Source of the DNA: Corinectria fuckeliana
Lineage: Eukaryota > Ascomycota > Sordariomycetes > Hypocreales > Nectriaceae
Direction: 5' to 3'
Length of the DNA stretch: 64,000 bases
NCBI GenBank assembly: GCA_019137255.1
Contig: WPDH01000185.1
Coordinates: 20,894-84,893, forward strand
Below are positions 1 through 12,150 of the stretch, one piece after another. The notes under the pieces were generated by a model. The model did not search any database, was not told the DNA's origin, and saw only the letters and a program-made list of their open reading frames with translations. A program made the position numbers and the translations under genes. Position 1 is the stretch's first letter. Every line of letters begins with the position of its first letter.

Positions 1-656
1 GAGGCGAGAAGCGTTGCTGTTCCAAATGTGAGCTTTGCCGGTGCGGGAATAACGTATACGTTGTCCGCCGCACCTCCGCGCATCGGGGAGAAAGGGCCTT
101 TGCTAGTCGAACAGCGCAGGCCACAAGCGTTCTCCTCCCCCCAAGGAAATTTGGATATCTCGAGTGATACGGTGCACTCGAATGTATGGATGCGGTAGAA
201 CTCAACGGCCAGAGACAACAGTCCTATTGAGCATTTAGATTTCATTCACCTGGAATATATCCCAGTGTTTGGGGACATGGAGCTTTCTCACCGACTAAAA
301 TCAAAATGGTCCACAAGAAAATCGCGTTTCGGCCAGGGTCATTGAAGTACCGCTGAGACATCATGACAGTGACTGGAGCAGCCAGGATGCCCAATGAGCA
401 AAGCTGAAACGCCCCGTAAATGTCCATATCAACTGCTCCTGCCGTCATCAATACTTAGATTTAGCCGCAGTAGATGAGCGTCTGGTAGAATTTCTCACCG
501 TCAACGTGCAGTGCCGTAAGGACGATGCCGTGGATGGCTGCAACAGCGGGCAGCAACAGCGCCGCAGCCAAGCATGCGCTCACTAGCCATTCAGATCGTC
601 TAGCTATGAGACATGCCGCTATTAGGGTGTAGTATCTTGACCGGAAAAGATGAATG
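1..656 (-). CDS. Fungal multi-pass membrane protein, partial (runs off left edge)
   Basis: Three minus-strand exons fit together in frame: about 499-656, 292-438 and 1-223. Introns 439-498 (60 nt) and 224-291 (68 nt) both start GTGAGA and end in AG. The joined protein has two long hydrophobic stretches, one around LVSACLAAALLLPAVAAIHG and one around YGAFQLCSLGILAAPVTVMM. These are followed by a Cys-containing loop (CGLRCSTSKGPFSPMRGG) and NVYVIPAPAKLTFGTATLLA, which remains open at base 1. From memory this arrangement matches an uncharacterised, widely distributed family of fungal membrane proteins; no function is known to me. The first exon(s) upstream of about 656 are not resolved: an ATG at 727 is in frame, but an acceptor at 657 is equally possible. 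Confidence 0.7.
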
Positions 657-727
657 CTGATTAGCCTAAAACCAAGCTTGGTGCAATAGTGCTGTAGCTG
701 CTTACAAGACTCGTGACCCTGGACCAT

Positions 728-2164
728 ATTGGCCCGACACTGGCCACGCGCAAATGACTTGCAATACTTGTTCAGTGGAGTTTGGGGCCGGAAGTGCTAG
801 TTGAGCACTTGCATCAGCAAGAGCAGAGAGGGACGAAATTGGAGTCAATGGTGGCATGGTCTTTCATGAATCATTTCTATCGGAACAGATTGATAGATAC
901 AGCGTGGACGCAAAAGGTGGTTCTCAACAGTATCTCGAGACAGTGCCTACCCGAGAAAGGAGTGTGTTGAGTAAGGAGATGAAGGAAAAGAGCAGGGAGC
1001 CTGGTTTTCCTGGTTGGGAATTCTGATCAAGATGCCTCCAGTCTACTACAGACAACAATGGCGTCGCACAAACACACTGTCCTTTCAGCTTGGTCGTACG
1101 CAGGCACCAATTACCTGTAAGCGAAACGAACGCCCTGTGAAGTAAGCGCAACCACACTCAAGGACCACACTCAAGAGTGAGGGTGGGATTGAAATGGCGA
1201 AGAAAGCCAAGATGCGACCCCAGAATAGCGTCCTCCCCACATGAACTGGGCGAGCCCGGGGTAGGACGGGGTAGGACTAGCCTTCCCTAGAGGAATGGGC
1301 GCTGTCTTAGGCATCAGGATAACCACGAATCAGAAGTGAAACAAAGGATGCAGGTGAGAGAGGCTGATTCTGATGTGGCTTGGTTGGCATATCTCACGTC
1401 ATGTCCGTATGCCCAGTCAGATTCGCCCGAGAGCGTGGATAGTACTACGTGAAAGAAATGCCGCACTTCTGAAAGAGGCATCCTTTGCGCAGTCGAGCGA
1501 TGGTGACGGCGGCTTCAAACGCCTGAATGATACACGATGCGCAGCCTTATCTGAGTACGTCATCTATATGTGATTTAAAGGCCGGATGCTGGTTTGAAGA
1601 TGCAGTTGAACGTGACCTACTTCAACTCATTCGCCCCTTGCGCTCAGTCCAGGCTCTATTCACCGCAAGTTCAGGCGTTGTGCCGTCAACCTCCTTGCAG
1701 CCTTGCAGGACTTACCTACTTCGTACCCTCTCTGTTGAGCGTTGTTCCACTGCCAGCCCGCGTGATCACAGTGTATTCTTGTTGGTGTAGGACCACTAGT
1801 CAGGCCCGCTATCGGGCACCGTCCACATTTCTGCCTTAGATGCTAAGCATCTAGGCCTAGCGACAACGGCGATCCCCTTCGGGACTCACCGTTCCGCCCC
1901 TTTTCTAGCTTAGCACAGTTACACAATACACGCAGTCACATCAATAATTCTAGAGTGAATGGTTCGTGTGTGCGGGGTTACAATCAACCCGCAGCTCCTC
2001 AAGCGGGTCAATGGCGATCAACTCATCGTACATACAGCGATCCGACCTAAGCTCAGGCATCGCCGTTATTTTCTTTCCATTCCCTTCCTTTGTTTAATGA
2101 CTGCAGGATTTTGAAAAAGCTATTTTGCCAGGCCTGATCCTCCGCGAGCTAGAAGATACGAACC
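728..2164. other. Intergenic region, no supportable gene
   Basis: Only short ORFs without recognisable domains occur here, on both strands. The stretch contains upstream sequence for two divergently oriented genes, the membrane protein on the minus strand and the permease on the plus strand. A small imperfect palindrome (TAGATGC/GCATCTA arms) lies near 1838-1854. I see no tRNA, repeat array or mobile-element end. Confidence 0.5.
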
Positions 2165-4580
2165 ATGACGAGCTTGGAGAGTACAGCCCAGATCTCCGAC
2201 TGGAAATCCATCCTAACACTCATCGTCTTCTTCATCACAAGTGAGTTCTGGAATAATGGCCACATCCTTGCCTTTGACGATCGATCTTGTGGTGGAGGTT
2301 TTAACCATGCCATCTAGATGTCGTGGTTCTTTTCCCATTCCACGTCCCAATCTATCTTCCTCGGCTGGTTTCAAACGCCATACTTCACTCCCTAGCCGCC
2401 CTACGAGTGATAGCACCGACACCGCATGTACACCAAAATGGCACAATTGACGAACAAGACAAGCACGGCGACACCAAACATTTCGTGCGCCTCAGACTCC
2501 CCATGAACTTCGTTACCGCGCCTCTCATAGCCGACCTGTTCCTGCTGGCTGTCCAGGCCATTGGTCGACGAGAAGTGCACGATGGAACCATCGGTGCAGA
2601 CAACATCTCTCCGCTCGACATTATGCTCTTCTTCATCACGCTCGCTTACATTGCCATTTCAATTGATGCCTCTGGTCTTATTCGATGGCTTGCCTTCAAC
2701 GTCCTCCAATGGGGCGGGGAGTTTGGCCACAAACTATTCTTCTACCTCTACGCCTTCTTTTTTGGATTGGGAACCTTCATCGGCAACGACCCCATCATCC
2801 TCTCAGGCACGGCTTTCCTTGCCTACATGACTCGGGTATCGAAGAACATTCGCCATCCAAAAGCCTGGATCCACAGCCAGTTCGCCGTGGCTAACATTGC
2901 ATCGGCTATTCTCGTGTCCTCCAATCCGACTAACCTGGTGCTTGCCGGGGCCTTTGACATCAAATTCATCCACTACACAGCCAATATGATAGTCCCCGTC
3001 GTAATAACGGCTGTCGTTTTGTTTCCCTTTCTTCTGTACGTTGTCTTCGCTGATCTGGGGCTCATACCGGCATCCATCGAAATGGAAAAACTCTCTCCGG
3101 AGCAAAAGGCGGAGACCCCGGTCAACCCTAACATTCCCTACGCGCGAGGCAATATGGATAACCAAGACGAGAACCTCGCCACTAGCGAACGAAAGATCCC
3201 GCTGGAAGTGATTATGAATCCGTTCTTTGACAAAGGCGGCGCAGCCTTTGGAGCCGTCATCATGGCCGTGACACTAGTCACCTTGCTTGCTCTGAATGCT
3301 GCCAGCACGAGCAGCGGCGAACACCCTGTTTTCTGGGTGACTCTCCCCGCCGCGTTCATCATGTTCTGCTGGGATGTTGCCTTTGGGTGGCACGATCGAG
3401 GAAACACGCGCGAGATTGCTCGAGAAGGGCGCCGGCACGCCCAACAAGCAAAAGCCGCAAGAAAAAGGGTGTTGAAAAATGCAGAAGAAGAGACGCAGCT
3501 CGAAAATAAGGGACCGGACAGAATGTTCATTCGTACGGATTCGCCTCAGGAGAACCCGCAGAGCCCCGTGCAGATCAATGTCGCAGATGCTGATAGCAGT
3601 ATACCGCTGGAAATGCTGAGCCATAATTCACCTCAGTCTCAACTTACAGAGCCTCCAATAGACCTAGGGGGTCGGGACAGTGACGAGAGCCATACTTTGG
3701 TTACAATACCAACCCCGCAACTATCGGGCTTATCACCAAAATATTGCAATAATGGGTTGGGAACTAGTCTTCCACTTGGCGATGCAACAGGCACAGAATC
3801 AACTCTTGACAGACCTAACGAGAGTCTTCAGATGGAAAAGGCGCCAGGAGCGAAGACGGAATCAGATGTCGAGCCATTACCGGAAGACGACATCAGGCCA
3901 ACCACCATGGTTTCTCTAATCGAGGACGGGTATATCTGGATACAGGACACGTTCCCTACTGCCACCGTCGTCATCTCACATCTTCCATTCGCCTTGGTAC
4001 CCTTCGCCTTTGCCATGTTTGTCCTCGTTCAAGCTCTGGTCACCAAAGGCTGGGTGAAAGTCTTTGCCCACGGCTGGGACCACTGGGTGAACAGAACGGG
4101 AACCGTGGGCAGCATTGGAGGCATGGGGTTTCTCTCCGTCGTTCTCTGCAATGTACGTCCCTATCTGACAGAATCGGTGCTCGACATCGTTGGCTAACAT
4201 CTCATGATCCCAACCAAAAGTTTGCAGGCACGAATATTGGCACAACAATCCTGCTATCTCGCGTTATCCAAGAATGGGTCGTTATCAACCGTAAAGATGG
4301 GACCGTCATCACCGATCGAACTTTCTGGGGTACCGTATACAGTATGGCGCTTGGTGTCAACTACGGGGCATTTAGCACTGCATTCAGCGCATCACTCGCT
4401 GGGCTCCTTTGGCGCGATATCCTCGCTCGCAAGCACATTCACGTCAAGAGTGTCGAGTTTGCACGCGTCAATTTTCCCATTATTGCGATTGCCATGACAG
4501 TGGGCTGTGTAGCCCTGGTTGCCGAGGTCTACATCATGAGAGACAACACGCCTTACGCAGGCCTCTCACAGGATAGCTAG
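2165..4580 (+). CDS. NhaD/ArsB-type ion permease (CitMHS superfamily)
   Basis: Three exons: 2165-2240, 2318-4152 and 4221-4580, giving 756 residues. Introns 2241-2317 (GTGAGT...TAG) and 4153-4220 (GTACGT...AAG) keep the frame. The protein has about ten membrane segments in two halves. The N-terminal half carries GTFIGNDPIILSGTAFLAYM and ILVSSNPTNLVLAGAF, typical of the ArsB/NhaD and citrate-transporter superfamily. The C-terminal half carries the matching FAGTNIGTTILLSRV. Between them (residues about 340-540) is a long hydrophilic loop rich in charged residues, probably cytosolic. Family members move arsenite, Na+ or organic anions across a membrane; which substrate applies here cannot be read from sequence. 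I chose the ATG at 2165 because it gives a continuous first helix. No arsenic-resistance genes lie next to it. Confidence 0.88.
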
Positions 4581-5808
4581 TTAGAAGCCTATTATGGGGT
4601 TGTACCTGATTTCGCACAGTCAGTTAGCGGTCAAGCGTTCTTTGTTCAAGTGTTAGCCGTTCATATCCATTCTGAGACCAGGGTCCTCGTCGGGTGGCTT
4701 GAGCCCAACCTGTGAAATCTATCCCCGTATCTCTCCGTTCGGTAGTGTAAATCTAACGTGCGTGGTATCATTGTCACCCTATCCTATGCCTTAAGTATAG
4801 CTTGGCATGTGGAGAAGCTCATCTGGGTGAACTGCGCGGTCATCTTGAAGTAGCCCCAAATGGAAATCTGTGTGTGGTATTAAATGCTAAGATGAGAGTA
4901 GTCAACTTTTCCAATACGCAAGCTACAGACGTCTCGCTTGTGTATACTATCGATAGATACAGGCCGATCGCCGGTGAGATTGTCGTGACGCAGCTAGCCA
5001 CCTGCGATTGTTGGTGTCAGTCGCAACAGAGACTACCCTGCAAAGTCGGCTCCGTTTGCAAATCCCGTTTCTCCAAGATACGAAGATTCACTCATTTGGG
5101 CTTATCTGCGTACCAATTTATTACCAAGCTTTATCCGAACGTGCCTAAACTGTCCCGAAGTTCACTCCGGCTGTGACTTCACCGGCTGCGAACCACTGGC
5201 GGGTGGATTTGAAGTTGTGAAGCTGGACATTGCTGCAGCCGTGATGACAACCTTGCTACAAGACATACCTGGTACCGAAGATTGCGCTGTGAAAGAAACT
5301 AAGATGATTCGGCTGCGCTGCATATACTAGAAAGTTACATCTGCAAGTTATAAAACTTAGGGAAGCTATAGGCTCATCACGACGCCAGCACTATGCTGCA
5401 CTTTAGACTTCGGCGTTCTTTTAAATACTAACAATTGGATCTTTGTAGTGTGGAAACTTTTAACCTAGAAGGATAGATGAGTTATAGCACCTTGGAGTCT
5501 AAGTGTGAGTCTTCGAACTTCATCCCGTAGCTGGAATCTCCGCGTCCGATCCATCTCCGTAGATTCGTTCCGCTTTAATACTGAATCCACCTCCACCTGA
5601 TTGCTCGGCCGCAGTGACATGCAGGAATGAGACAGAACCCCCCTGCTTCGGAACATCGGAGATATCGGTGCCACGCAGCTAGCTTCCTGTACTCCACCCT
5701 CCGGCTCCCCCTCTCAAAGCACCAGCCTCACCTCGCAGTGCTACCGAACCTTCGTTTCGGGCCTCTGTGCTAAGTACGACACTACGCTTGTACCACGCTC
5801 ACAAGATC
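4581..5808. other. Intergenic region
   Basis: This is about 1.2 kb between two genes on the same strand. One 124-codon ORF (4802-5176) shows no recognisable motif and no intron or UTR signals. The last 100 bases before 5809 are pyrimidine-rich (CTCCACCCTCC, CTCCCCCTCTC), consistent with a fungal promoter for the following hydrolase gene. I see nothing else. Confidence 0.5.
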
Positions 5809-7866
5809 ATGGCAAAGCTTCGGCTCTCTCCTCCGTCCCCGAGTCATCTTCATCGGACTGCTACATCGGGTTCCTTGTTGAGCAGGGTCAAAACGAAACG
5901 ATCCATTCATATATCGTTCATTTGCATCTCATTGTGGATAATTGCCTCGTTTTCGTATCCTCGCAGCATACAACCCAGCTCTCCGTGGCAATTTGGACCT
6001 CAAAAGGGGGACGAGTTTCGCTGGGAGGATATCACGCCGCGAACATCTCTCCATTATGTGCCATGCTTCTCCTCGTTCCAATGTGCACGCCTCTCAGTGC
6101 CGCTGAATTGGAATAGCTCAACCATCGAGCAGGAGAGCGGCCCTCGTGCAGCGATCGCTATCATCAAGTTGCCAGCAAAAGTCCCTATCACAGATCCACG
6201 ATATGGAGGGCCCGTTGTACTGAACCCCGGTGGCCCGGGCGAGTCGGGCATCTACCAGGTTCTGACAGACGGGAAGAATGTACAGGGCATACTTGACAGC
6301 CCCGCGTCCCTCGATACAGACAAGCCGAACCCTCACAGTGGCAAGTACTTTGATGTCCTCTCGTTCGATCCGCGAGGCGTCAATAACACTACGCCTCATC
6401 TACAGTGTTTCGCAGACTCTTTTGATCAGCGAGCTTGGCTGCTTGGCTTGCCTGACTACGGACTACTATGGCATAGCGAGAGTATCACCGGCATGGAATG
6501 GGCGAGAGCAGCCGCCCTCGGGGCCAGTTGTTCCTACGGCGAAGATGAGACGGGCATTCTTGAGCATTTGAACACGGCCCAAACCATCGAAGACATGCTG
6601 CAGATTGTCGAGAAACACGGAGAATGGAGAGCCGAGGAAGCAGCTGGCCTCTTGTTTGGTGTTGAAGACTTGGCCGAAGAGAGCAGAACCGAGATTCTAA
6701 AGCGGACCGCCTATCATGCCGGTCATGAAATGATTCAGTACTGGGGTATGAGCTACGGGACACTCATCGGGGCGACATTCGCAGCTATGCACCCTGATCG
6801 AGTTAGACGACTGGTTCTTGATGGCGTCGTCGACCCAGCAGACCACTACGCAGGGAGTTGGCTCACCCAACTGCAAGACTCCGACAAGATCATCTCCAAG
6901 TTCTGCGAGTACTGCTTCCACGCCGGTCCCCTTAAGTGCCCTCTCTATACTGGCTCTTCACCCTCTGACGTGGAAGCTCGTTTTACATCAATCCTACTTT
7001 CTCTAAAAGCGAGTCCCATCGCGATGGCTGCCTCCCACTTAAGCGGCCGTGGTCCAAGTCCAGCATTCGTCACCTACGGCGATGCGCATCTCGCGCTGCT
7101 GTCGTCTATGTACTTCCCCTTTGCCGTGGCAGAGGACTTCTTCCACCTACTTGTCGAGCTTGAGAGTAGGAACACGTCGTCTCCAGCCCTTGTGAGGATA
7201 GTCGCTACGAAACAAGCAACACTCAACAAGGCTGGATGTCAGCCGAAAGGTTCGTCCCCTGACGATCCAGTCCCGTACGTCTCTGGCTTCGGATCTTTTC
7301 AGGCTATTTCGTGCATGGACAGCGGGAACAAGATGGAATTGACTCGCGAGAGCTTCAACAAGTATCTCGCCGTGGCAGAGTCGCAGAGTCGATGGATCAG
7401 CCCTAGCTGGGCGCGTAACAAATTAGCTTGTCTAGGATATACCGCTCAGCCGGCGTGGAACCTCGGTCTGACGTTTGAGAAACAAGAGTGGCCAAACACG
7501 TCTCATCCATTACTGATGGTTGGAAACACCCACGACACGGTGACCCCACTACGGAATGCTCGTCGAGTCGCGACGTTGTTCCCAGGAAGCGTGGTGCTAC
7601 AGCAAAACTCCCAGGGACACTGTTCTCACTCGACTCCGTCGCTGTGCACAGCAAAGAGAATAAGGGAGTACTTCCAAACAGGCCATTTGCCACCGGAAGG
7701 AACCATATGTGAGCCGGCAATAAGACCTTTCCTAGGTTGCACAGCAGGAAATGATGGTGAGCGTGGCGAATGCAAATTTGCTAATCGCGATGAGGCAAGG
7801 CTCTGGCAGACAATGGTGGATTTGGCGGATCCTTTTGGATTAAGGCCAAAGACAAATTATGGATAA
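5809..7866 (+). CDS. TAP-like alpha/beta hydrolase (peptidase S33 type)
   Basis: A single-exon gene of 685 residues. The frame is open further 5', but the first ATG is at 5809. Residues about 32-49 form one hydrophobic segment after a basic stretch, so the protein is probably secreted or a type II membrane protein. The hydrolase core shows the oxyanion region GPVVLNPGGPGESG, the strand FDVLSFDPRGV, and the nucleophile elbow GMSYG with Ser near 315. The C-terminal TAP-like domain has NTHDTVTPL (catalytic Asp) and GHCSHS (catalytic His). The order and length fit fungal homologues of bacterial tripeptidyl aminopeptidases, which release short peptides from N-termini. The exact substrate is unknown. 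All triad residues are present, so the enzyme is probably active. Confidence 0.9.
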   Translation: MAKLRLSPPSPSHLHRTATSGSLLSRVKTKRSIHISFICISLWIIASFSYPRSIQPSSPWQFGPQKGDEFRWEDITPRTSLHYVPCFSSFQCARLSVPLNWNSSTIEQESGPRAAIAIIKLPAKVPITDPRYGGPVVLNPGGPGESGIYQVLTDGKNVQGILDSPASLDTDKPNPHSGKYFDVLSFDPRGVNNTTPHLQCFADSFDQRAWLLGLPDYGLLWHSESITGMEWARAAALGASCSYGEDETGILEHLNTAQTIEDMLQIVEKHGEWRAEEAAGLLFGVEDLAEESRTEILKRTAYHAGHEMIQYWGMSYGTLIGATFAAMHPDRVRRLVLDGVVDPADHYAGSWLTQLQDSDKIISKFCEYCFHAGPLKCPLYTGSSPSDVEARFTSILLSLKASPIAMAASHLSGRGPSPAFVTYGDAHLALLSSMYFPFAVAEDFFHLLVELESRNTSSPALVRIVATKQATLNKAGCQPKGSSPDDPVPYVSGFGSFQAISCMDSGNKMELTRESFNKYLAVAESQSRWISPSWARNKLACLGYTAQPAWNLGLTFEKQEWPNTSHPLLMVGNTHDTVTPLRNARRVATLFPGSVVLQQNSQGHCSHSTPSLCTAKRIREYFQTGHLPPEGTICEPAIRPFLGCTAGNDGERGECKFANRDEARLWQTMVDLADPFGLRPKTNYG

Positions 7867-9633
7867 CACGGTGCTATTCCTTTGTTTGATTAGCCTTATT
7901 GGGAGTAACTGGCAATCTAGCCTAAGAGATCCGAGAATATCCAAACCCCATCCGCGTCAGCACCTTATCTTCGTGAGGTGGCTAGCGACGACAGCTTGTT
8001 GGCACTTCGCAGATTTCATTTCATCCCGGGTTACTTCATGCCGTAGGGGTGCGAGAAGCAAACTCTGTGTCCCTACAGCAGTCAACGTCCTTGAATGATT
8101 ACGCGATATTCCCTGTCCTTTGCTGCGAGCCTCCCTTGCTCCGGAGACAGAGGCATCTCTGTAATTATGTCACGCCCTCTGGGAGAAAGGGTGTCAACTT
8201 CCGGGGCCCCGGACATGCTTCCTATTGTGGTTACCTTCATCTTTGTTGTATTCTAGGTTTGACTCTCGTTCCTGCTCGTCTAGATCTTCTGCACTCGGAC
8301 TAGTAGTCTGGACAAACTGTCATTGAACTGCAGGATGACATTGAATCCTACCGGACTATTCCAGAACGGCGAGGGTGGGTGCTCAACTTGGGTAAGGCAT
8401 CCGCTTTCGTCAATGCCGTTGGTGGTGTGCGATGGAATGAACCTGACGGACCCTTACCACTGTCTCAGCGCTCTGACGTTTTGACGTTGTCATCGAGCGT
8501 TCTTGACATTGTCACTTGACAACTCTCCATATAACTCTAGCCTATTGCGATCAGCTTAAATCGACTTGTGGCGTCTTGGAATGCTACGACCCTCCAAGCC
8601 TTGAGCGGGTTAGACTAGCTCGCCCAGAACAATGGACAGCCGTCGGGAAATAAACGTTGCCGCTGCAATCTTCACCCATGTCTGATCAGGATATGATTTT
8701 CGTTTAGGATCGAGCATCAACTGACTTTTAACGGTGCCGAGACAAACGACAAGATGCACATTCATCGTCATTGTGGCGACGACAAAGCCTACGTACGACG
8801 CGTGTACAGCCTTTAAGAATGTCTCAGATTGGAACTAAGACGGGTTTCATCTAGCTCCGTTGTCCGTAAGTGCTGCTTTCAGAGTCTGAGACCTTTTTAT
8901 TTGAAAGACCTGAGCGGTTTCACATAGAATATTGTCCGGATGCAGTGGACAATGCCTAGCTTGCTTGGACAAACTACGTAACAACTTATCTGTATCGTGT
9001 CCATGGGGGGAGGATGTACTGCTGGTACCGGGTAGCTGGAATCAAGCTACCAGCTATTCATACAAGAAGTCCTGGCATTGTGGCAAATCGCGACGGTCCG
9101 CTCCTGTTCCAGGCGGTGGCTTAATCTAATTAAACTGGATCAGAAGATGAATTTTCACCATGAAGATGAACGGACAAATTACATCCGCCAGTTTAGCATC
9201 CATACCACTTTCACGATTAGTCAAATTTTCTTCTGATGCAGATTAGAAGTTCATAGGCTGCAACGTCGCGCTCGATTGACGTCAACACCATATCCACGAT
9301 TGGACCTCAAATGATGTCAATGATACCAGAATGAACCCTGGATCTATCGCGCGGAGCATTCTACTTCCGCGCTTAGTTAAAGTATGTATGGCGATGCGCC
9401 GTCAGAAGATATCGTGGGGTGGCGATGACATTCTCAGGTATGCGGATATGGTAGTGGCCCATAATTAACGTTTCCCGAACAAGCATATGAAGACTTGGAA
9501 TCCGCTTGAGACAATGCGACTGAAATGAAACCAGAGACCTTTTAAGCAGTCATCTATTTCTTCGAACCCTTCAACTTTTCCTGAAATCTCACCCGTCACA
9601 AAGAACTGACACCAATTCACCTTTATCTTTATA
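7867..9633. other. Intergenic region, no supportable gene
   Basis: This 1.77-kb stretch has no ORF with a recognisable domain. Around 8160-8215 there is TGTCACG-like sequence and GGGGCCCCGGACATG, which resemble fungal LTR ends, but I could not find a paired end or a target duplication. The part just before 9634 (CTTTATCTTTATA) is the likely core promoter region of the CAP gene. Confidence 0.45.
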
Positions 9634-10485
9634 ATGTTGCTATCAACGGTCTACGGACGATCGCTCCTCCTCTTCGGCATCCAGTCCGTTGTCATGGGAC
9701 ATCAAGTCCCTGCCAACAGCCGGGACGTCGAGATTGATATCCCGCTCGACACGATAGTCGCCTATGGCAAGCCAGAACTTGTCGTTTCTGCTACGAAACG
9801 ATCTGTCGGGCTAGATGTCTGCATTGGGAAGCGGGGCTCTCAGCCATTGATCCCCAGGGCTTTATCAGCTGGGCAGACCAAAGCCTTGAAGTTGCACAAC
9901 GAAGCCAGAGCCAAGAAGAAGGTCAAGGCACTTGTGTGGGACACCACGCTGGAGAAGGATGCCAAGGTCTGGGCAAACAAGCTTGCCAAGAGTGGTACGC
10001 TGGAACACTCAACTTCCAGCGAGCGGCCTAACCAGGGCGAGAATCTAGCTTATGCATGGTCAGTTCTGTTAAAGACAAGGGTTTCTCCGTGCTGATAGTT
10101 TTCGCAGGTCGAGTGCCAAGATTTCGATGCCTATTGCCCTTGGAACTGAAGGATGGTAAGTCCGTGATATCGCATAATGACGGGCAAATTGCCAATAGGT
10201 AGCTAATGACTGCGTTGCTTCTAGGCTAGCCGAAATCAAGGACTACCATAACGAGATCATTCCAAAGGGCAACTTCTCTGACTACGGCCATTACAGTAGG
10301 CTCTAACTTGTTTGCTTCAAGACTGATAGGAACATTTTGCTAACCCCAGTGACCCTTCAGCCCAATGTATGTGGAATACTACCACCAAGGTCGGCATCGC
10401 GACTACCAGCAACGGGAAGGGCGCATGGTTTACGGTTGCCCGTTACTCGCCACCCGGAAACTACGTTGGCCGAAGACCTTACTGA
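9634..10485 (+). CDS. CAP/SCP/PR-1-family secreted protein
   Basis: Four exons: 9634-10058, 10108-10155, 10225-10295 and 10361-10485, giving 222 residues. Introns are 49, 69 and 65 nt, all GT...AG, and together they restore the family frame. A hydrophobic N-terminus (LLLFGIQSVVMG) is a likely signal peptide. The CAP domain occupies about residues 80-222. It contains LKLHNEARAKKKVKALVWD, the NQGENLAYAW block, a GHYTQCMWN block (usual form HFTQ-x-VW) and the closing YSPPGNYVGRRPY. The normally Cys-containing segment reads KVGIATTSNGKGAWF, so the usual disulfide there is missing. CAP proteins bind sterols or lipids and many act outside the cell. The role of this one is unknown. Confidence 0.88.
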
Positions 10486-10916
10486 GACTAAATGATCGTA
10501 GTAAGGAGTTTGGAACTGGAATTGCTTTTGAGCTACAAAAGAAGAGGGGGTGTAACTGGCTCTAAGTCGGACATTTCTACATTGGTTCAACACCTTTGTG
10601 GAATCAATCCTGGCTAGGGTTGACGCAGAGCCTCAATGGTCATGTTGAAACTTGGCAAATTTGTAATATGAAGTACGCAGATTAAGATATATGATAATGA
10701 AAACAATGCCCATAACAAGCTTGCGCTGACAATGAACAAACGCCAAGTGGGGGGAATTGAAACCCCGCAGCGCCCTTCCATCAAATTCCATGTCATCTGC
10801 GCCCTGGCAGAATATCAGCATCAAGATCCGTCAAAAACACAGCCAGTCAGCCCGTCTCCGACTTCTCTCGCCCAAGAGCATTCCTCCGCAGCTCAAGATT
10901 AGACTCATCAACCACA
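10486..10916. other. Intergenic, promoter side of the AlaX-like gene
   Basis: These 431 bases hold no gene. A GGGGGGAATTGAAACCCC segment at about 10748-10766 is a short self-complementary motif upstream of the AlaX-like start. It does not fold into a tRNA with its flanks. Confidence 0.4.
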
Positions 10917-11747
10917 ATGTCCTCAAAGCTCCGCACATTTCTGGCATTCCAGCACAACGCGAATCTTCACAAGCTCCAAACAGTCGTGGCCACAACCCGC
11001 CCCTTCAGTGCCCTCGAAGAAGTGAACCGCCAACTGTTTAAGCAAGGCAGCGACGGGGACCATGTTGTCGTCACGGAGAAGACAGTATTCCACCCGCAAG
11101 GAGGCGGCCAGCCATTTGACGTCGGCCAGATGACGAACCAGTCCGGCGCGATTTTCAATGTCCTGGCAGTCCGCATGGATTCCGTCCGCGATGGACAAGT
11201 GCTGCACCTTGGACGCTTCACCTCTACGACCACACCGTCGAGCGAGATCTTCCCGTTCAAGGACGGAGAAACAGTTGAACAGGAAATCGACAGCGACAAG
11301 CGCCTCCTGTACTCCCGGTTGCACACCGCAGGTCATGTCCTGGGCGCGGCGGTGAGGCATCTCCTTGAGGAGGAAGTTGACGGATTCGATGAGCTGAAGG
11401 CGTCTCACTTCCCTGACACAGCGTCGTGCGAGTTTCAGGGTCTCATCGAAGGGAAGTGGAAGGAGCCCATTCAGAAGAAAGTTGACGAATACATTGCGGC
11501 AAAAATGCCCGTTGAGATTGACTGGTGGGACGAAGAGGATTTCCGAAAGCGTGGCCTGGAGCGATTGATCCCCGATAGAAGTCTGGCACCGCCAGGTGAG
11601 AAGTTTCGAGTGGTGAATATTGTTGGGGCGGAGGTGTATCCTTGTGGAGGAACGCATGTCGACACGACGGATTTGTGTGGCGAGGCCAAGGTCAAGAAGA
11701 TCTCAAGGAGCAAGGGGCAGTCCCGTGTGAGTTATACTGTCAACTAG
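10917..11747 (+). CDS. AlaX-like alanyl-tRNA editing protein
   Basis: An intronless gene of 276 residues. Early on it has TEKTVFHPQGGGQPFDVG, the glycine-rich block of the AlaRS/ThrRS editing fold. The zinc site appears as H136-x3-H140 (RLHTAGHVL) and C243-x3-H247 (YPCGGTHVDT). This is the pattern of stand-alone AlaX proteins, which hydrolyse Ser (or Gly) wrongly attached to tRNA-Ala. It lacks the AlaRS catalytic domain, so it is a free-standing editing factor, probably cytosolic or mitochondrial. All four zinc ligands are present. The start is the only ATG that leaves the domain complete. It converges on the minus-strand gene ending at 12151. Confidence 0.92.
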   Translation: MSSKLRTFLAFQHNANLHKLQTVVATTRPFSALEEVNRQLFKQGSDGDHVVVTEKTVFHPQGGGQPFDVGQMTNQSGAIFNVLAVRMDSVRDGQVLHLGRFTSTTTPSSEIFPFKDGETVEQEIDSDKRLLYSRLHTAGHVLGAAVRHLLEEEVDGFDELKASHFPDTASCEFQGLIEGKWKEPIQKKVDEYIAAKMPVEIDWWDEEDFRKRGLERLIPDRSLAPPGEKFRVVNIVGAEVYPCGGTHVDTTDLCGEAKVKKISRSKGQSRVSYTVN

Positions 11748-12150
11748 AACTTCCTCATAGAGTGCGTGTTGCAAAAATTAGTATGCGATGTCATAATAGG
11801 ACACGTCGTCAGCCGGCTATGGAAACGGGGAGCCAGTGCCCGCCTGATCACAAACATCGTCGTAGTTATTCCCAAGCACCCAAGTGTTATTGAAGTCGCA
11901 CGCGGCCGGAACACCTGAATTCTTATAGTTCTCCCAAGGGCGCTTCATTGACGAGAACTCAACATCCAATGCTCAATCGGGTCAACCATGTGTTGAACAG
12001 TGGCCTTGGTCACCAGGGATTAAGGGTTGTTCTCTGGGGGTCTCGACAGGCGACTGCTTGGTTATCAGGACATGGTAGCCACAATTTGGGCGTTCAAAAC
12101 TAATGAAGAGTTTGCGAATCTGTCGCTATAGACTTAAACGAGGCACAACA
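11748..12150. other. Convergent intergenic region
   Basis: This is about 400 bases between the 3' ends of two convergent genes. It probably contains both 3' UTRs. No structured element or ORF of interest was seen. Confidence 0.4.

Noticed and set aside
1373..1839. Overlapping small plus-strand ORFs upstream of the permease
   Set aside because: Three short frames overlap each other without splice sites or recognisable motifs.
4802..5176. 124-codon plus-strand ORF between the permease and the hydrolase
   Set aside because: No domain, no transmembrane or signal features, and composition like the flanking intergenic DNA.
8155..8330. Possible solo LTR (TGTCACG start, GGGGCCCCGGACATG)
   Set aside because: No inverted TG/CA ends with a matching target duplication could be identified, and no second copy is in the window.
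10741..10790. GGGGTTTCAATTCCCC on the minus strand resembling a T-arm
   Set aside because: The stem is out of register for a tRNA T-loop and no A box is found at the required distance.
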